In this document: piece by piece, positions 34,595 through 45,322 of the stretch
Layout of the letters: each line of letters begins with the position of its first letter
Numbering within the stretch: position 1 is the stretch's first letter
Notes under the pieces: model-generated
What the model was told of the DNA's origin: nothing
Seen by the model: only the letters and a program-made list of their open reading frames with translations
Databases searched by the model: none
Source of the DNA: Formicincola oecophyllae
GTDB taxonomy: Bacteria > Pseudomonadota > Alphaproteobacteria > Acetobacterales > Acetobacteraceae
Length of the DNA stretch: 64,000 bases
Direction of reading: 5' to 3'
NCBI RefSeq assembly: GCF_006542395.2
Contig: NZ_CP038231.1
Span: 868,001 to 932,000 of the forward strand
Translations under genes and position numbers: made by a program

Positions 34595-35158
34595 ATGTTT
34601 TCAGAACTCATTCATGATCCGCACGCCTGGGTGGCGCTGGCGTTCGTTATCTTCTGCATTCTGCTTGGCCCCAAGATCTGGGCTGCCGTGGCTAAGGCGC
34701 TGGATGCGCGCGCTGATGGCATCAGGGCCAACCTTGATGAAGCCACACGTTTGCGGCGCGAAGCAGAGCAAATGCTTGAAGACGCCACCCGCGAGCGCGA
34801 AAAAGCTAAGGATGACGCCGCCCACTTGATTGAGGCCTCTAAAGCTGACGCTGAAGCCCTGCGTGCCAGTGCGGCCAAGGAAGCAGCCCAAGCCACCAAG
34901 CTTCATGAGCAAATGGCCCAGGACCGCATTCAGGCTGCTGAGCAAGCAGCCCTCAAGGAAATTCGTGATCAGGCCATGAAGATCGCTTTTGAGGCAACGC
35001 GCGGCCTTGTGGCGGAACAGCTTTCCAGCCAGCCAGCCTTGCGTGACCAGCTCATTGAGCACAGCCTGGGGAACTTGAAAAGCGCCCTTCAGGACAACAA
35101 CCAAGCCAACCGTGACGCCGCCAATGGCACCACGGCAGCTGATCAGCACGCAGCCTGA
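34595..35158 (+). CDS. atpF: F0 ATP synthase subunit b
   Basis: Second peripheral-stalk subunit. The membrane helix WVALAFVIFCILLGPKIWAAV is near the N-terminus, followed by a charged coiled coil (LDEATRLRREAEQMLEDATREREKAKDDAA) to about residue 150. GGGAAGGA precedes the ATG. Last gene of the F0 operon; the F1 genes are not here, as expected for this bacterial group. Confidence 0.95.
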   Translation: MFSELIHDPHAWVALAFVIFCILLGPKIWAAVAKALDARADGIRANLDEATRLRREAEQMLEDATREREKAKDDAAHLIEASKADAEALRASAAKEAAQATKLHEQMAQDRIQAAEQAALKEIRDQAMKIAFEATRGLVAEQLSSQPALRDQLIEHSLGNLKSALQDNNQANRDAANGTTAADQHAA

Positions 35159-35171
35159 CAAAACACCGCTG

Positions 35172-35190
35172 CCCACCACGGTATGGTGGG
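35172..35190 (+). other. Small hairpin after atpF
   Basis: CCCACCA (35172-35178) and TGGTGGG (35184-35190) form a 7-bp stem just after the atpF stop, upstream of the main terminator. Confidence 0.35.
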
Positions 35191-35240
35191 TAGGACTGAT
35201 GGGGGTTAAACATCCTTTGCATTCAGTCTACAGTACAGGC

Positions 35241-35269
35241 AAGGGGCCGGCGCATTCCGCCGGCCTTTT
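35241..35269 (+). terminator. Factor-independent terminator of the F0 operon
   Basis: GGCCGGCG (35245-35252), CATTC loop, CGCCGGCC (35258-35265), then TTTT. The stem can extend through AAGG/TTTT wobble pairs. Position 83 bases after atpF fits the end of the operon. Confidence 0.88.
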
Positions 35270-35315
35270 CAATCTTTGGGCATTTTTCCCTGCAACAATC
35301 ACACCACCTTAGGCC

Positions 35316-36167
35316 ATGACTAAGCGCACGCCACCACAGTCACCTTTGCTGACCATCGTCATGCCTTGTCATGATGAAAGCGCCAATGTGGGTCCTGTCT
35401 GCGCTGAATTGGCCAAACGCTACACTGCCGCAAACCCGCTGGCCTTCAACATTGTGGCGGTAGATGACGGCAGCACTGACGACACCTTGGCGCGCCTTCA
35501 CGATGCCGCTGCCCACTTCACCCAAGCCACTGGCGCCCTCATGACGGTTCTGCGTCATGAAAAATGCCTGGGTAAATCAGCAGCGCTGCACACGGCTATC
35601 AAAACGGCTCGCACCCCTTGGATCATCACCCTTGATGGTGATGGCCAGGATGACCCATCTGCCATTCCTGCCCTTTGGGCCAAAGCAACAGCCATGATGG
35701 CCCAAGGGCAGCTTCCTCTGGTGGTGGCGGTGCGTACCAAACGCCGCGATGGGTTATGGCGCCTGCTGGCCAGCCGTTTGGCCAACAAGCTGCGCCAGTC
35801 ATTACTTCAGGACGACTGCCCTGACACCGCAGCGCCTTTGAAGCTTTTCCCGCGTCAATTGTTCCTGATGTTTCCTCAATTCGAGGGGCAGCACCGTTTC
35901 CTACCCGCCCTCGCCAAAAGCCATGGTGCGCATGTGGGTTGTATTGAAGGGCGTCACAGGCCACGCCTGCATGGGTTTTCCAAATACACCAACCTGGGCC
36001 GGGCCAAAGTGGGGGTGGCAGATTTAGCTGGGGTATGGTGGCTGCAGCGGCGTTTGCGTGTGCCGGGCGCTTTTGCCCCTTCGTTGCTGCGCCAACTCCT
36101 GCAATTACACAAGAACCAGCAGCCTCCAGGCACAAAACGCCCTCCTCCCCTTGGCAAGCAGTCTTGA
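35316..36167 (+). CDS. Glycosyltransferase family 2 (polyprenyl-phosphate glycosyltransferase-like)
   Basis: GT-A fold enzyme. N-terminal LLTIVMPCHDESANVGPVC, nucleotide-binding VAVDDGSTDDT and the metal motif ITLDGDGQDDPSAIP resemble dolichyl/undecaprenyl-phosphate sugar transferases such as ArnC/DPM1. The usual C-terminal membrane helices are missing; the C-terminus is basic and Pro/Gln-rich. It directly precedes an ArnT-like transferase that would use a lipid-linked sugar donor, so the two may form one lipid A or glycan modification step. Confidence 0.85.
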   Translation: MTKRTPPQSPLLTIVMPCHDESANVGPVCAELAKRYTAANPLAFNIVAVDDGSTDDTLARLHDAAAHFTQATGALMTVLRHEKCLGKSAALHTAIKTARTPWIITLDGDGQDDPSAIPALWAKATAMMAQGQLPLVVAVRTKRRDGLWRLLASRLANKLRQSLLQDDCPDTAAPLKLFPRQLFLMFPQFEGQHRFLPALAKSHGAHVGCIEGRHRPRLHGFSKYTNLGRAKVGVADLAGVWWLQRRLRVPGAFAPSLLRQLLQLHKNQQPPGTKRPPPLGKQS

Positions 36168-36175
36168 AATTGACG

Positions 36176-38008
36176 ATGCAGCAGAGCCATTCCCCTCAAC
36201 ATCTCGGCGTGCGGTGGTTCTTGCTGCTGTTCCTTGCCGCCTTTCTGGCTGGCTTGCCTGGAAGGGCCGTTTTGCCACCGTTGGACCGTGACGAAGCGCG
36301 CTACATGGAAGCTTCAGAGCAAATGCTGCTTACTGAAGACTTCGTGGACATCCATTACCTCAACACGGAACGTCACCAACAACCTGCTGGACTGTACTGG
36401 CTTGAAGCAGCCAGTACACGCTTAAGCAGGGCCCTCGGCGGTGATGACGTTGTGCGCCAACCGTGGCCTTACCGTTTACCTTCCTTGTTGGCAGGCTGCT
36501 TTTCCATTGCTTTGACAGGCTGGATGGGAGCACTGTTTTTTGGGCGCTTTGGTGGCGTGCTGGCTGCGTTCACTCTTATGGCTGCCCCACTTTTCGCCCT
36601 TGAATGGCGCATGGCCACGCCAGACAGCGTTTTGCTCATGGCTATTCTCTGCGCCCAGGCCATCGTGGTGGGGATTTTGGCGCGCTCTGGTGTTTTGGGG
36701 GAAAGTCACCCAGCAGGGGAACGGGCTGGGGGAGCACGCCCCATCCAATCAGCGACCCGGTGGGAAGCGTGTGGGTTTTGGTTTGCCCTTGGGTGCGGGA
36801 TGATGGTCAAGGGGCCGTTGGTGTGGCTCGCCACCCTTGTGCCTGTTCTGGCCTGGTGCGCCAGCACACGCAGTTTCACTTTATGGCGGGCGCTGCGCCC
36901 CAGCTGGGGGTGGGTTGTTATGCTGACCCCCTGCGCGCCATGGTGCGTTGCCATGCTGTGCCAGCACCATGGTGGATTCTTCACCAATGCTATCGGCCAC
37001 AATCTTTTGGGAAAAATCACCCACAGCCAGGAAAGCCATGGCTTTCCGCCTGGTTACTATGTGTTGCTGTTTTCACTGTGCTTTTGGCCTGGCGCTTGGT
37101 TTTTGGTACGTGGGGTGCCTTTCCTCTGGCGCGAGCGCAGGGTGGGTTGGGTGCGCTACCTGTTGTGCTGGGTAGTGCCTTACTGGCTGTGCTTTGAGCT
37201 TCTCGTCACCAAGCTGCCCCATTACGCTTTGCCGCTTTACCCAGCCCTTGCCTTGCTGACGGCAGGCTGCGCCCTGCAAGGTTGGCAGCGACTGCCCATC
37301 ACAAAGCACCCTGTGGTCACAGCTGTGGTTCACTTCCTGTTTAAATCCTACACCGTTCTTTGGATAGGACTGGGGATTGCTTTCTGCTGCCTGGGCGGGG
37401 TGGCGCTAGCCTATTTCGAACATGTGATCTCCGTGCGGGAGACTCTGGCTTATGCCGGCGCTGTGCCCCTCCTGGGGCTTGGGGTCCTTTTCCTCACCCG
37501 TCATAGAGCTACGCAAGCCCTTGAATGCGTTGTGGGCTGCGCCTTGATCATGGAAGCAGGGTTCTTCATGGCTGTTGTACCGTTGCTTTCCAACCTCAAC
37601 ATCTCAGGTCATGTGGCAGCTATATTGGCACAGCATGAGAGAACAACTTCAATTTCCGCCCAGGGCGCTTCAGCGCGCTGTCAGCACATCCAATTGATAT
37701 CCGCCACAGACCATGAGCCCAGCCTGGTGTTCCTGACTGGCCCCGACACCGTGCTGACTACCCCCACCCATGCTGCCTATGAATTGGCCGCCAGGCCAGA
37801 ATGCCGGGTTGCGCTTGTAGGGGAAAAGGACATGCTTGCTTTCCTACACGCTTTAACAACCAGCACGTCCGAGGGCACCTGGAAGCCCCACATCATGGGG
37901 CATGTGCGGGGGCTCAACTACTCCAAAGGACGTTGGCTTCAGCTTTCCCTCATCACCTTGGCGCCCGCCAACCAGGCTGGGGCGCCAGCAGCGCCCCCCC
38001 AACCTTGA
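36176..38008 (+). CDS. ArnT-like membrane glycosyltransferase (GT83/PMT family)
   Basis: Multi-pass enzyme that moves a sugar from a polyprenyl-phosphate carrier to lipid A or another acceptor. The first periplasmic loop has the catalytic signature LDRDEARYMEASEQMLLTEDFV and the RHQQPAGLYWLEAAS segment; about 12 membrane helices follow, then an about 150-residue periplasmic tail. The ATG at 36176 is chosen as it lies just after the preceding gene (8-base gap) and before the first helix; its ribosome site is weak. Sugar and acceptor are unknown. Confidence 0.85.
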   Translation: MQQSHSPQHLGVRWFLLLFLAAFLAGLPGRAVLPPLDRDEARYMEASEQMLLTEDFVDIHYLNTERHQQPAGLYWLEAASTRLSRALGGDDVVRQPWPYRLPSLLAGCFSIALTGWMGALFFGRFGGVLAAFTLMAAPLFALEWRMATPDSVLLMAILCAQAIVVGILARSGVLGESHPAGERAGGARPIQSATRWEACGFWFALGCGMMVKGPLVWLATLVPVLAWCASTRSFTLWRALRPSWGWVVMLTPCAPWCVAMLCQHHGGFFTNAIGHNLLGKITHSQESHGFPPGYYVLLFSLCFWPGAWFLVRGVPFLWRERRVGWVRYLLCWVVPYWLCFELLVTKLPHYALPLYPALALLTAGCALQGWQRLPITKHPVVTAVVHFLFKSYTVLWIGLGIAFCCLGGVALAYFEHVISVRETLAYAGAVPLLGLGVLFLTRHRATQALECVVGCALIMEAGFFMAVVPLLSNLNISGHVAAILAQHERTTSISAQGASARCQHIQLISATDHEPSLVFLTGPDTVLTTPTHAAYELAARPECRVALVGEKDMLAFLHALTTSTSEGTWKPHIMGHVRGLNYSKGRWLQLSLITLAPANQAGAPAAPPQP

Positions 38009-38205
38009 CCAGATCCCTTACGCCTTTGCACCCTTTGACCACCAAGTTGGTGACAAGGCTGGCTCCTTTGGACACAATGCCCAACACGGTGCATGACTGA
38101 CGAAGCCAGACAGGCAGCCGCCATGCCGTGCCCACGTTCCAAGTCCACCCTTATCACCCTCGCTGGGCAGTCGCCTTTAACGTCCAGCCATGACGAGGCC
38201 CCGCC

Positions 38206-39429
38206 ATGAAGAACCTCTCAGCCATTCTGGCCTTGTCCTTGACCGCAGGCTTGATGGTGGGGGCTGAATTTCTGCCCATTCCCTTGCTAACACCCATGGC
38301 GGCTTCGCTGCACATTAGCCCTGGAACATGTGGGCAATCTGTCAGCGTTTCATCCATATTCGCCATCCTGGCATCGCTGGGGGCACCTCTGTTCGCCGGC
38401 ATGATGAACATGCGCCGGCTTTTAGTGACATTGGCGCTGTTGCTGGTGCTCTCCTTGGGTGTGGGGGCTGTGGCCAACGACCTTTACCTCATCATGGGGT
38501 CACGCGCACTTTTGGGGCTTTCTGTGGGGGCTTTCTGGAGCTTGGCTACCTCACTGGTCATGCGGATGTTCCCGCGCGATGAGGTGGGGCGGGCTCTTTC
38601 CTTCATTTACACAGGCAATGCTTTTGCTGTTTCCCTGCTGCCCGCCATGGCGTCCTTCCTAGGGGGTATTATTGGATGGCGGGCCGTGTTCGCCCTTTTT
38701 GCGCTGCCCTTAGTCGCTGCAACCGTGTGGCTGGGCATGGCTGTGCCAGCGCTGCCGCCTGTGAAGCGTTCAGCCGCCACTTCCATCACGGCCATTCTGC
38801 GGCGCCCCGTGGTGCTGTGGGGCATTGGCGGATTTGTGCTGGCATTTTGCGGCATATTCGAGATTTTTACCTATTGGCGCCCCCTTTTGAGCACCATGGC
38901 CAAAGCCACGCCTGACGACATCTCCATCGCTTTCTTCGCGCTGGGGGTTTCAGCGTTCTTCGGGGCGGCGCTGGCCAACAGAATGGTGCGCGCCTGGTCG
39001 CTTTACGCCACACGCACCATCCTGCCAGCCGTCTTAGCATTGATCACACTTCTATTTCTGGCAGCCGGGCGCCATGTGGGGAGTGCCACTATCCTCATGC
39101 TGTTTTGGGGCCTGGTGCAAAGCATCATTCCCATCACAGCCAGCCTATGGGTGGCTGATGACATCGCTGATGCGCCAGAAGCGGCAGGAGGGTTGATGAA
39201 CGCCTGCATTCAAGGCGCCATCCTGAGTGGTGCTTTCATCGGTGGTGACATGCTGGATCATTTTGGCTGCCAAGGCGTCATCATCGCCTCAGCGGTCATC
39301 CTGGGGCTGAGCGCACTGGTCTTCTGCCGGGAGCTGCTGGTCAAGCGCCCCCAATCAGCAAGCGTCCAAGGGCCAGCTGGCTTGGGCGGCATTCACGCTG
39401 ACGCTCCCAGCCCCACGCAGGAGCTCTGA
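38206..39429 (+). CDS. MFS transporter of DHA1 type (NepI/AraJ-like exporter)
   Basis: 12-helix major facilitator protein, 407 aa. Motif A-like region LGAPLFAGMMNMRRLLVTLALL and RALLGLSVGAFWSLATSLVMRMFP are typical of the purine-nucleoside / arabinose exporters NepI and AraJ. VADDIADAPEAAGGLMNACIQ in helix 11 is also typical of that group. The substrate cannot be assigned. Spacer 38009-38205 shows no gene. Confidence 0.82.
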   Translation: MKNLSAILALSLTAGLMVGAEFLPIPLLTPMAASLHISPGTCGQSVSVSSIFAILASLGAPLFAGMMNMRRLLVTLALLLVLSLGVGAVANDLYLIMGSRALLGLSVGAFWSLATSLVMRMFPRDEVGRALSFIYTGNAFAVSLLPAMASFLGGIIGWRAVFALFALPLVAATVWLGMAVPALPPVKRSAATSITAILRRPVVLWGIGGFVLAFCGIFEIFTYWRPLLSTMAKATPDDISIAFFALGVSAFFGAALANRMVRAWSLYATRTILPAVLALITLLFLAAGRHVGSATILMLFWGLVQSIIPITASLWVADDIADAPEAAGGLMNACIQGAILSGAFIGGDMLDHFGCQGVIIASAVILGLSALVFCRELLVKRPQSASVQGPAGLGGIHADAPSPTQEL

Positions 39430-39470
39430 AAACACGTCAAAGCCAAGCCCAAACCCTGCACGCGCCGGTC

Positions 39471-40625
39471 TCAAAGCAGGCGGGCATATTTCATGAACAG
39501 GAAGGTAATGGCCATAATAATGCAGCAGATGAGCCCAGCATCCACCGTGCCCCAGGCCCCTTGAGACAAGAACATGCCACCTGTGTTCATGCCGAAGAAA
39601 CCGGTCACGAACGTGGCCGGCAGCATAAGGGTGGTGGCAACGGAAACGATATAAAGGCGGCGGTTGGTTTCCTCCCCCTGGTTAGCGCTGAGCTCATCCT
39701 GCAGCGAACGCGCCCGGTCCTGCAGCGCGAACAAATCATCAAGCACCGCGTGCACCTGTTGCCTGCCTGGGTCCAGAAGCTCGTCATCAGCCCATTCAGG
39801 CATGTCCAAGTCTTCCTCATGCAGGGCGCGGTCAATGGGGACGACCACACGCCGCAGTTCCGTGGCGCGGCGGCGCACCTTGCCAACGATGGAGCCAAGG
39901 TGCCCCAGGTCAGGGCTGCGGGTTGTCACCAGCAGGCCATCCTCAGCGGCGTCCAGCTGGTCATCCAGGCTGGCCAACTGCTTGCGCACGGCAACTGTGA
40001 AGTCACGCAAAGCCAGGTCCACCACACCTGCGGCGTCCCGGGGAATGTTGTTGCGGTTCAGGGCCCTGTAGACAATGCCCAGAAGGGGCACTGGCAAACG
40101 GCGTGACGTCAGAAGGAGGCGCTCACGCATGGCAAAATGCCAGGCGCAGATCTCCTGGTCATCCTCAACCATGCCTTCACCGAAAGCAGGCAGCGACCCC
40201 CAAACCACTTCATCGGCTGTATCGAGGTCGACATTGTATTCCGTTTCCGTCAAGGCTTCGCCGGCTTCCTCAGGGAAGCCTGGCAGGTCCGCCAGCACAG
40301 AGCGCGCCATGGGATTGACCGCATTGAAGTGCAGCCACATCCAAGAAGCCTTGTTGAGGATGCCCTCAATCACCTTGGGCTCTGAAGGGTGGGCCAGAAC
40401 CATCCGCACCTCGTCAGGGGTGAGGGGGACGATGTCCCCTTCATGCGTGGCCCTGATAGCCCACAGCAACCCCTGGACAGCATCAGCACTGGCTGCCACG
40501 GCTGGATGGAGCGCCTTCAGCCCAGCCGCTGTGGCCTGGCCAGGGGCCATGGCAGCGCCGCGTGAGGTTTTAAGGGGGGTTTTTGGCACTGAACGCGCTG
40601 TGGCAGGGTCGGCAGATGCGCTCAC
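39471..40625 (-). CDS. CorA-family metal transporter, ZntB-like
   Basis: Membrane channel for divalent cations. A large cytosolic domain (about 290 residues, with long helices such as LDDQLDAAEDGLLVTT and DDLFALQDRARSLQDELSA) leads to two membrane helices at the C-terminus. The pore motif reads GFFGMNTGG, the form seen in ZntB rather than the GMN-FE(x)MPEL of CorA, so zinc transport is likely. The GTG at 40625 is chosen because GGAGG precedes it by 9 bases; an ATG at 40550 has no ribosome site. Confidence 0.85.
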   Translation of the reverse strand: MSASADPATARSVPKTPLKTSRGAAMAPGQATAAGLKALHPAVAASADAVQGLLWAIRATHEGDIVPLTPDEVRMVLAHPSEPKVIEGILNKASWMWLHFNAVNPMARSVLADLPGFPEEAGEALTETEYNVDLDTADEVVWGSLPAFGEGMVEDDQEICAWHFAMRERLLLTSRRLPVPLLGIVYRALNRNNIPRDAAGVVDLALRDFTVAVRKQLASLDDQLDAAEDGLLVTTRSPDLGHLGSIVGKVRRRATELRRVVVPIDRALHEEDLDMPEWADDELLDPGRQQVHAVLDDLFALQDRARSLQDELSANQGEETNRRLYIVSVATTLMLPATFVTGFFGMNTGGMFLSQGAWGTVDAGLICCIIMAITFLFMKYARLL

Positions 40626-41084
40626 GGGAGTTGGCCTCCGGCCTTGCAGGTGGCATAGAATGGGATTGTTGGTTTGCAGGCACAAGCCAGCTAGGGGCCA
40701 GCAAGGCGTTCCACATGGTGCCAAGCTTGCACCATGCCTTGCACCCTCAGCGCTGCACCGAATTGCAGGCGTCAAGCGTGCTTACACAGTCGCTAATCCA
40801 GCATGGGGGACGGCGCCTAAGCCGGAGCAAGCTGTAAGTCCCCAGTTTTTCAAACGGAAATCTAACAGTCCAGCTACCACACTGCAACGGCATGTCATTG
40901 CAGAAACGTTCCTTATGGGATGGAGAGGCGTGCGGGCCCGAAACTTGCGGGGGCAGCAGGCCATAAGCTATCCCAACCATAACCAGTTCCCCACCAACCA
41001 CCTGGGCCGTTTTCCTGGCTGGGTGGGGGCGGCGCTTCACAGGTTGGTTGTCCTTGAACCCCAGGAAATTTTGCAGGAAATCCC
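40626..41084. other. Divergent spacer between zntB-like gene and ahcY
   Basis: About 460 bases. I looked for an SAH or SAM riboswitch ahead of ahcY and could not recognise a conserved core. No protein gene is supported, although frames stay open. The only firm element is AGGAA before the ahcY ATG. Confidence 0.5.
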
Positions 41085-42407
<1,323 letters not shown>

Positions 42408-42784
42408 GGGACGCTTGTTAGCAAGTTGGCCTGCAAACTGGCCTGGGGTTTCTGGTGCCTTCACAAAGGCGCAGGTCATTCCTAGGCCGGGCCTGGTAGT
42501 GGCAGCACAACGAAGCCTTAGGCAACCTTGGCACCCTTGCTAAGCGGGCCAGGTCATCCTTTGTGCAGCGTTCAAATCAGGAGCAAGGGGTTGGGCGATG
42601 GCCCAGCCCCTTTCCTTTTCCCTTACCCATTCTTCAACGTTTCTTGCAGTGTTGCGGCGCAGGCCACAGTAGCTGCAGTAAAAATGAAAAACAGGAAATG
42701 TACGCCAGCACACCATAAAATACTTTGTGGCTGCCTTAACTGTGCTAACGTCATGGAAGCACCAACCCTCAAGGAGGATGTGAC
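42408..42784. other. Spacer between ahcY and DUF3597 gene
   Basis: About 375 bases. Contains the ahcY-side terminator at 42587 and an AT-richer stretch (about 42660-42740) that probably holds the promoter of the DUF3597 gene. No gene seen. Confidence 0.55.
42587..42622 (+). terminator. Factor-independent terminator downstream of ahcY
   Basis: GGGGTTGGGC (42587-42596), loop GATG, GCCCAGCCCC (42601-42610; one G-T pair), followed by TTTCCTTTTCCC. About 180 bases after the ahcY stop. Confidence 0.8.
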
Positions 42785-43174
42785 ATGGGTATTCTTTCCA
42801 ACATCATGGGCAAAATCTTCGGTCATGCTGAAGCTGCCACACCCGCCAAGGGCCCTGCTGGCCAGGATGCCACCAAGGCGCCGGCTGCTGGTGCCGCCAC
42901 AGCGCCCCAGAGCGTTGACGTGGCTGCCGTGCTGGCCAAAATGGCTGCGGAAAAGGGCGAGAAGCTCAACTACGCCACCTCCATCGTGGATCTGCTGACC
43001 CTGCTGGGCATGGACAGCTCTCTTGAGGCGCGCCGTGAGCTGGCTAAAGAGCTGGGCTACACTGGCAGCACTGAAGACACCGCAGCCATGAACACCTGGC
43101 TCATCAAGCAGGTTTATGCTGCCCTGGCCCAGAATGGTGGCCACCTACCCGCCAACTGGCCAGAAGGCAAGTAA
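42785..43174 (+). CDS. DUF3597 family protein
   Basis: 129-aa soluble protein. A short helical N-terminus (MGILSNIMGKIFG) and an Ala/Pro/Gly linker precede the DUF3597 domain (VDVAAVLAKMAAEKGEKLNYATSIVDLLTLLGMDSSLEARRELAKELGY, ending WLIKQVYAALAQNGG). The domain resembles a small helical module found next to LysM-type or stress proteins; its function is unknown. Strong AAGGAGG before the ATG suggests high expression. Flanked by terminators on both sides, so it is a single-gene unit. Confidence 0.88.
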   Translation: MGILSNIMGKIFGHAEAATPAKGPAGQDATKAPAAGAATAPQSVDVAAVLAKMAAEKGEKLNYATSIVDLLTLLGMDSSLEARRELAKELGYTGSTEDTAAMNTWLIKQVYAALAQNGGHLPANWPEGK

Positions 43175-43187
43175 GAGCCTATGGCAA

Positions 43188-43214
43188 CTTGCCTGCCTTG
43201 TTTGGGCAGGCAAG
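43188..43214 (+). other. Hairpin just after the DUF3597 gene
   Basis: CTTGCCTGCC (43188-43197) and GGCAGGCAAG (43205-43214) form a perfect 10-bp stem with a 7-base loop. No T-run follows, but it precedes the terminator at 43235. Confidence 0.6.
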
Positions 43215-43234
43215 CTTGACGATCGGCCCTTTCT

Positions 43235-43276
43235 GAAAACGCCGCTTCCCGCCACCGTGCAGGAAGCGGCGTTTTC
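43235..43276. terminator. Terminator between DUF3597 gene and sucB
   Basis: GAAAACGCCGCTTCC (43235-43249) and GGAAGCGGCGTTTTC (43262-43276) form a perfect 15-bp stem with A-tract and T-tract arms, a layout that can stop transcription from either side. It separates two convergent genes. Confidence 0.85.
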
Positions 43277-43353
43277 AATGGGGTGCTATCACGCCATCCC
43301 TCACACCCATCCTAGCGTCAGGGGAGCATACAACTTTCCCCTGACGACCACCC

Positions 43354-44706
43354 TCACAAACCCAGGAGGAGGCGCGCGGGATCCTCAATCATCTCCTTAA
43401 CGCGCACCAGGAAACTGACGGCCTCCCGGCCATCAACCAAGCGGTGGTCATAGGAAAGCGCCACATACATCATGGGCCTGATCACGACCTGGCCATTACG
43501 TGCCACAGGGCGTTCCTGAATGCTGTGCATGCCCAGAACGCCTGATTGCGGGGCATTGAGGATAGGGGTGGAAAGCAGCGAACCAAACACACCACCATTG
43601 GTGATGGTGAACGTGCCGCCTGTCAGGTCTGACAAAGCCAAGGCGTTGTCCTTGGCTTTGCGGCCGTAAAGCCCCACGGCTTTTTCCAATTGGGCAAAAT
43701 CCATTTTTTCCGCTTGGCGGATGACAGGCACGACCAGGCCACGGGGCGTGCCAACAGCAATGCCCAGGTTAACGTGCGCGTTTTCAACGATTTCTGGCCC
43801 TTGGCCATTGGTTCCTTTTTCATCAATGCGCGCATTGAGGGCAGGGAACTCCTCCAAAGCCACGGTGACCGCACGGGCGAAGAAGGACATGAAGCCCAAG
43901 CGGACATCATGCCTCTTCTCAAACTTCTCCTTGTATTTCGTTCGCAGTTCCTTCACAGCGCCCATGTCAACCTCATTGAAGGTGGTCAAAATGGCGGCTG
44001 TGTTTTGGGCCTGCTTCAAATTACTGGCAATGGTTTGCCGTAGGCGGCTCATAGGGCGGCGGCGCTCGCCTCCAGCCAGCGGCGTGATTGGGGGGGCGGA
44101 GGCTGAGGTCGGCGCCCCAGGCGCCCGGCCAGAAGGTTGCGTGGGCTGTGTAGACTGCATGGGCTGCGAAGCCTGGTTTGCCACAGGCTGATCCTGAAAG
44201 ACCATGCGCACGCCAGCTGGACTTTCCTCCCCTTGGTCGCTTCCAGCCTCCTTCTGGCCATAAGCTTCCTGAACCTCACGCACGGCAGCACGCGCGCTAT
44301 GGACCAACATGTCCACAGCAGCCAACGGGTTGTCCTGGTCAGAGGGGGATTGAGAGGTGGAAGCAGGGCTTTCGGCCTCAGCCCCCTCTGCCGCCACAGG
44401 GGGGGCTTGCTCGCGCGCAGCCCCTTCATCAGCACCGGCTTGGGCAGGGGGGGGTTCAGCGCCATCATCAACCGTGACCACAGAGCCCAGCACTGCCCCT
44501 TCGGGTACTTCCGTTCCAGCTGGCACGTGTTCAGGCCCCAAACGGCCGCTAGCAGGGGCGCTCACATCCATGCTGACCTTGTCGGTTTCAATCTCCAACA
44601 CGGTCTCGCCACGCTCCACCCAGTCCCCCGGCTTGCGCAACCACTGCGCCACTGTGGCCACATTCAGGCTTTCTCCCAAAACCGGAACCTTGATTTCCAC
44701 ACTCAT
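43354..44706 (-). CDS. sucB: Dihydrolipoyllysine succinyltransferase (2-oxoglutarate dehydrogenase E2)
   Basis: Core acyltransferase of the 2-oxoglutarate dehydrogenase complex. The lipoyl domain ([19 protein letters not shown], lipoyl Lys43 in [13 protein letters not shown]) and the catalytic domain ([16 protein letters not shown] to [22 protein letters not shown]) are clear. Between them lies an about 135-residue Ala/Pro/Gln/Glu-rich linker in which only a weak relic of the subunit-binding domain is visible ([14 protein letters not shown], about residues 137-150); the usual GTGxxGRITKxDV half is missing. The ATG at 44706 begins the standard [11 protein letters not shown]. No sucA or lpd gene is adjacent. 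Confidence 0.9.
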   Translation of the reverse strand: MSVEIKVPVLGESLNVATVAQWLRKPGDWVERGETVLEIETDKVSMDVSAPASGRLGPEHVPAGTEVPEGAVLGSVVTVDDGAEPPPAQAGADEGAAREQAPPVAAEGAEAESPASTSQSPSDQDNPLAAVDMLVHSARAAVREVQEAYGQKEAGSDQGEESPAGVRMVFQDQPVANQASQPMQSTQPTQPSGRAPGAPTSASAPPITPLAGGERRRPMSRLRQTIASNLKQAQNTAAILTTFNEVDMGAVKELRTKYKEKFEKRHDVRLGFMSFFARAVTVALEEFPALNARIDEKGTNGQGPEIVENAHVNLGIAVGTPRGLVVPVIRQAEKMDFAQLEKAVGLYGRKAKDNALALSDLTGGTFTITNGGVFGSLLSTPILNAPQSGVLGMHSIQERPVARNGQVVIRPMMYVALSYDHRLVDGREAVSFLVRVKEMIEDPARLLLGL

Positions 44707-45322
44707 CGCTTTTCCGTTCATCCTCAGCTGCGGGGAACAATGCCTAACCCCTTCCAAAAGTCAGCCAATGTGGCTGGTTGGGCGCCATTGCCATGCGTTA
44801 ATCCACCATAACCCAACTGCCAGCGCGCTCCTACTGGTGTAGGCGCCCACAAGGCTGGTGCCCCTTAGCCACGATCACGGCTTTGATGGGCTTGCTTGAC
44901 ACGCCTTCTGCTGTTCCGTAATCCCTAAGGACGCCCAGCACAGCTGTTTTGCGGCTGTAGGCAGGGCCTTTGGCCGCCTCCATCCTGGGTGCGCCCTTCG
45001 TTTCTTGGTCACCTTTTCATTTCCTAACCTGGCCAGCCTGCCCATTAGGGTGGCAAGGACATTTTCACGCCATGTCGGTTTTGCCAACACGGGCGCTGAA
45101 ATGTGAGTGTGGGAAACAATTTCTGGCTTCGCATGTATTTGTGTTCCAGCTGTGTTCCAGCCCCACACTATGGTCATGAAATCCGCCAGACTGGGCACCT
45201 TTTGGAGGCACCCGCGGCCAGGCCTGCCTAGCAAGCCTTCACCAGGCCATCTCCCCGCAGGCCGTGCACGTTGATTTCCATTGCCATGCCCCGTCCGGGG
45301 CTTACCAAGGCGCGTAACTTCC
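44707..45322. other. Long divergent spacer between sucB and rho
   Basis: About 615 bases. A minus-strand frame (44875-45441) is open but overlaps the start of rho and has no ribosome site, so I do not call it. The right part probably forms a long rho leader; rho leaders are known sites of autoregulation in E. coli. Confidence 0.5.
44896..44924 (+). promoter_or_regulatory. Candidate rho promoter
   Basis: TTGACA at 44896-44901, 17-base spacer, TAATCC at 44919-44924. It would give a leader of about 390 bases before rho. Confidence 0.4.

Noticed and set aside
40860-41084. Possible SAH/SAM riboswitch ahead of ahcY
   Set aside because: I could not find a conserved core or a convincing nested helix pattern. 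A covariance-model search (Infernal with Rfam) would decide.
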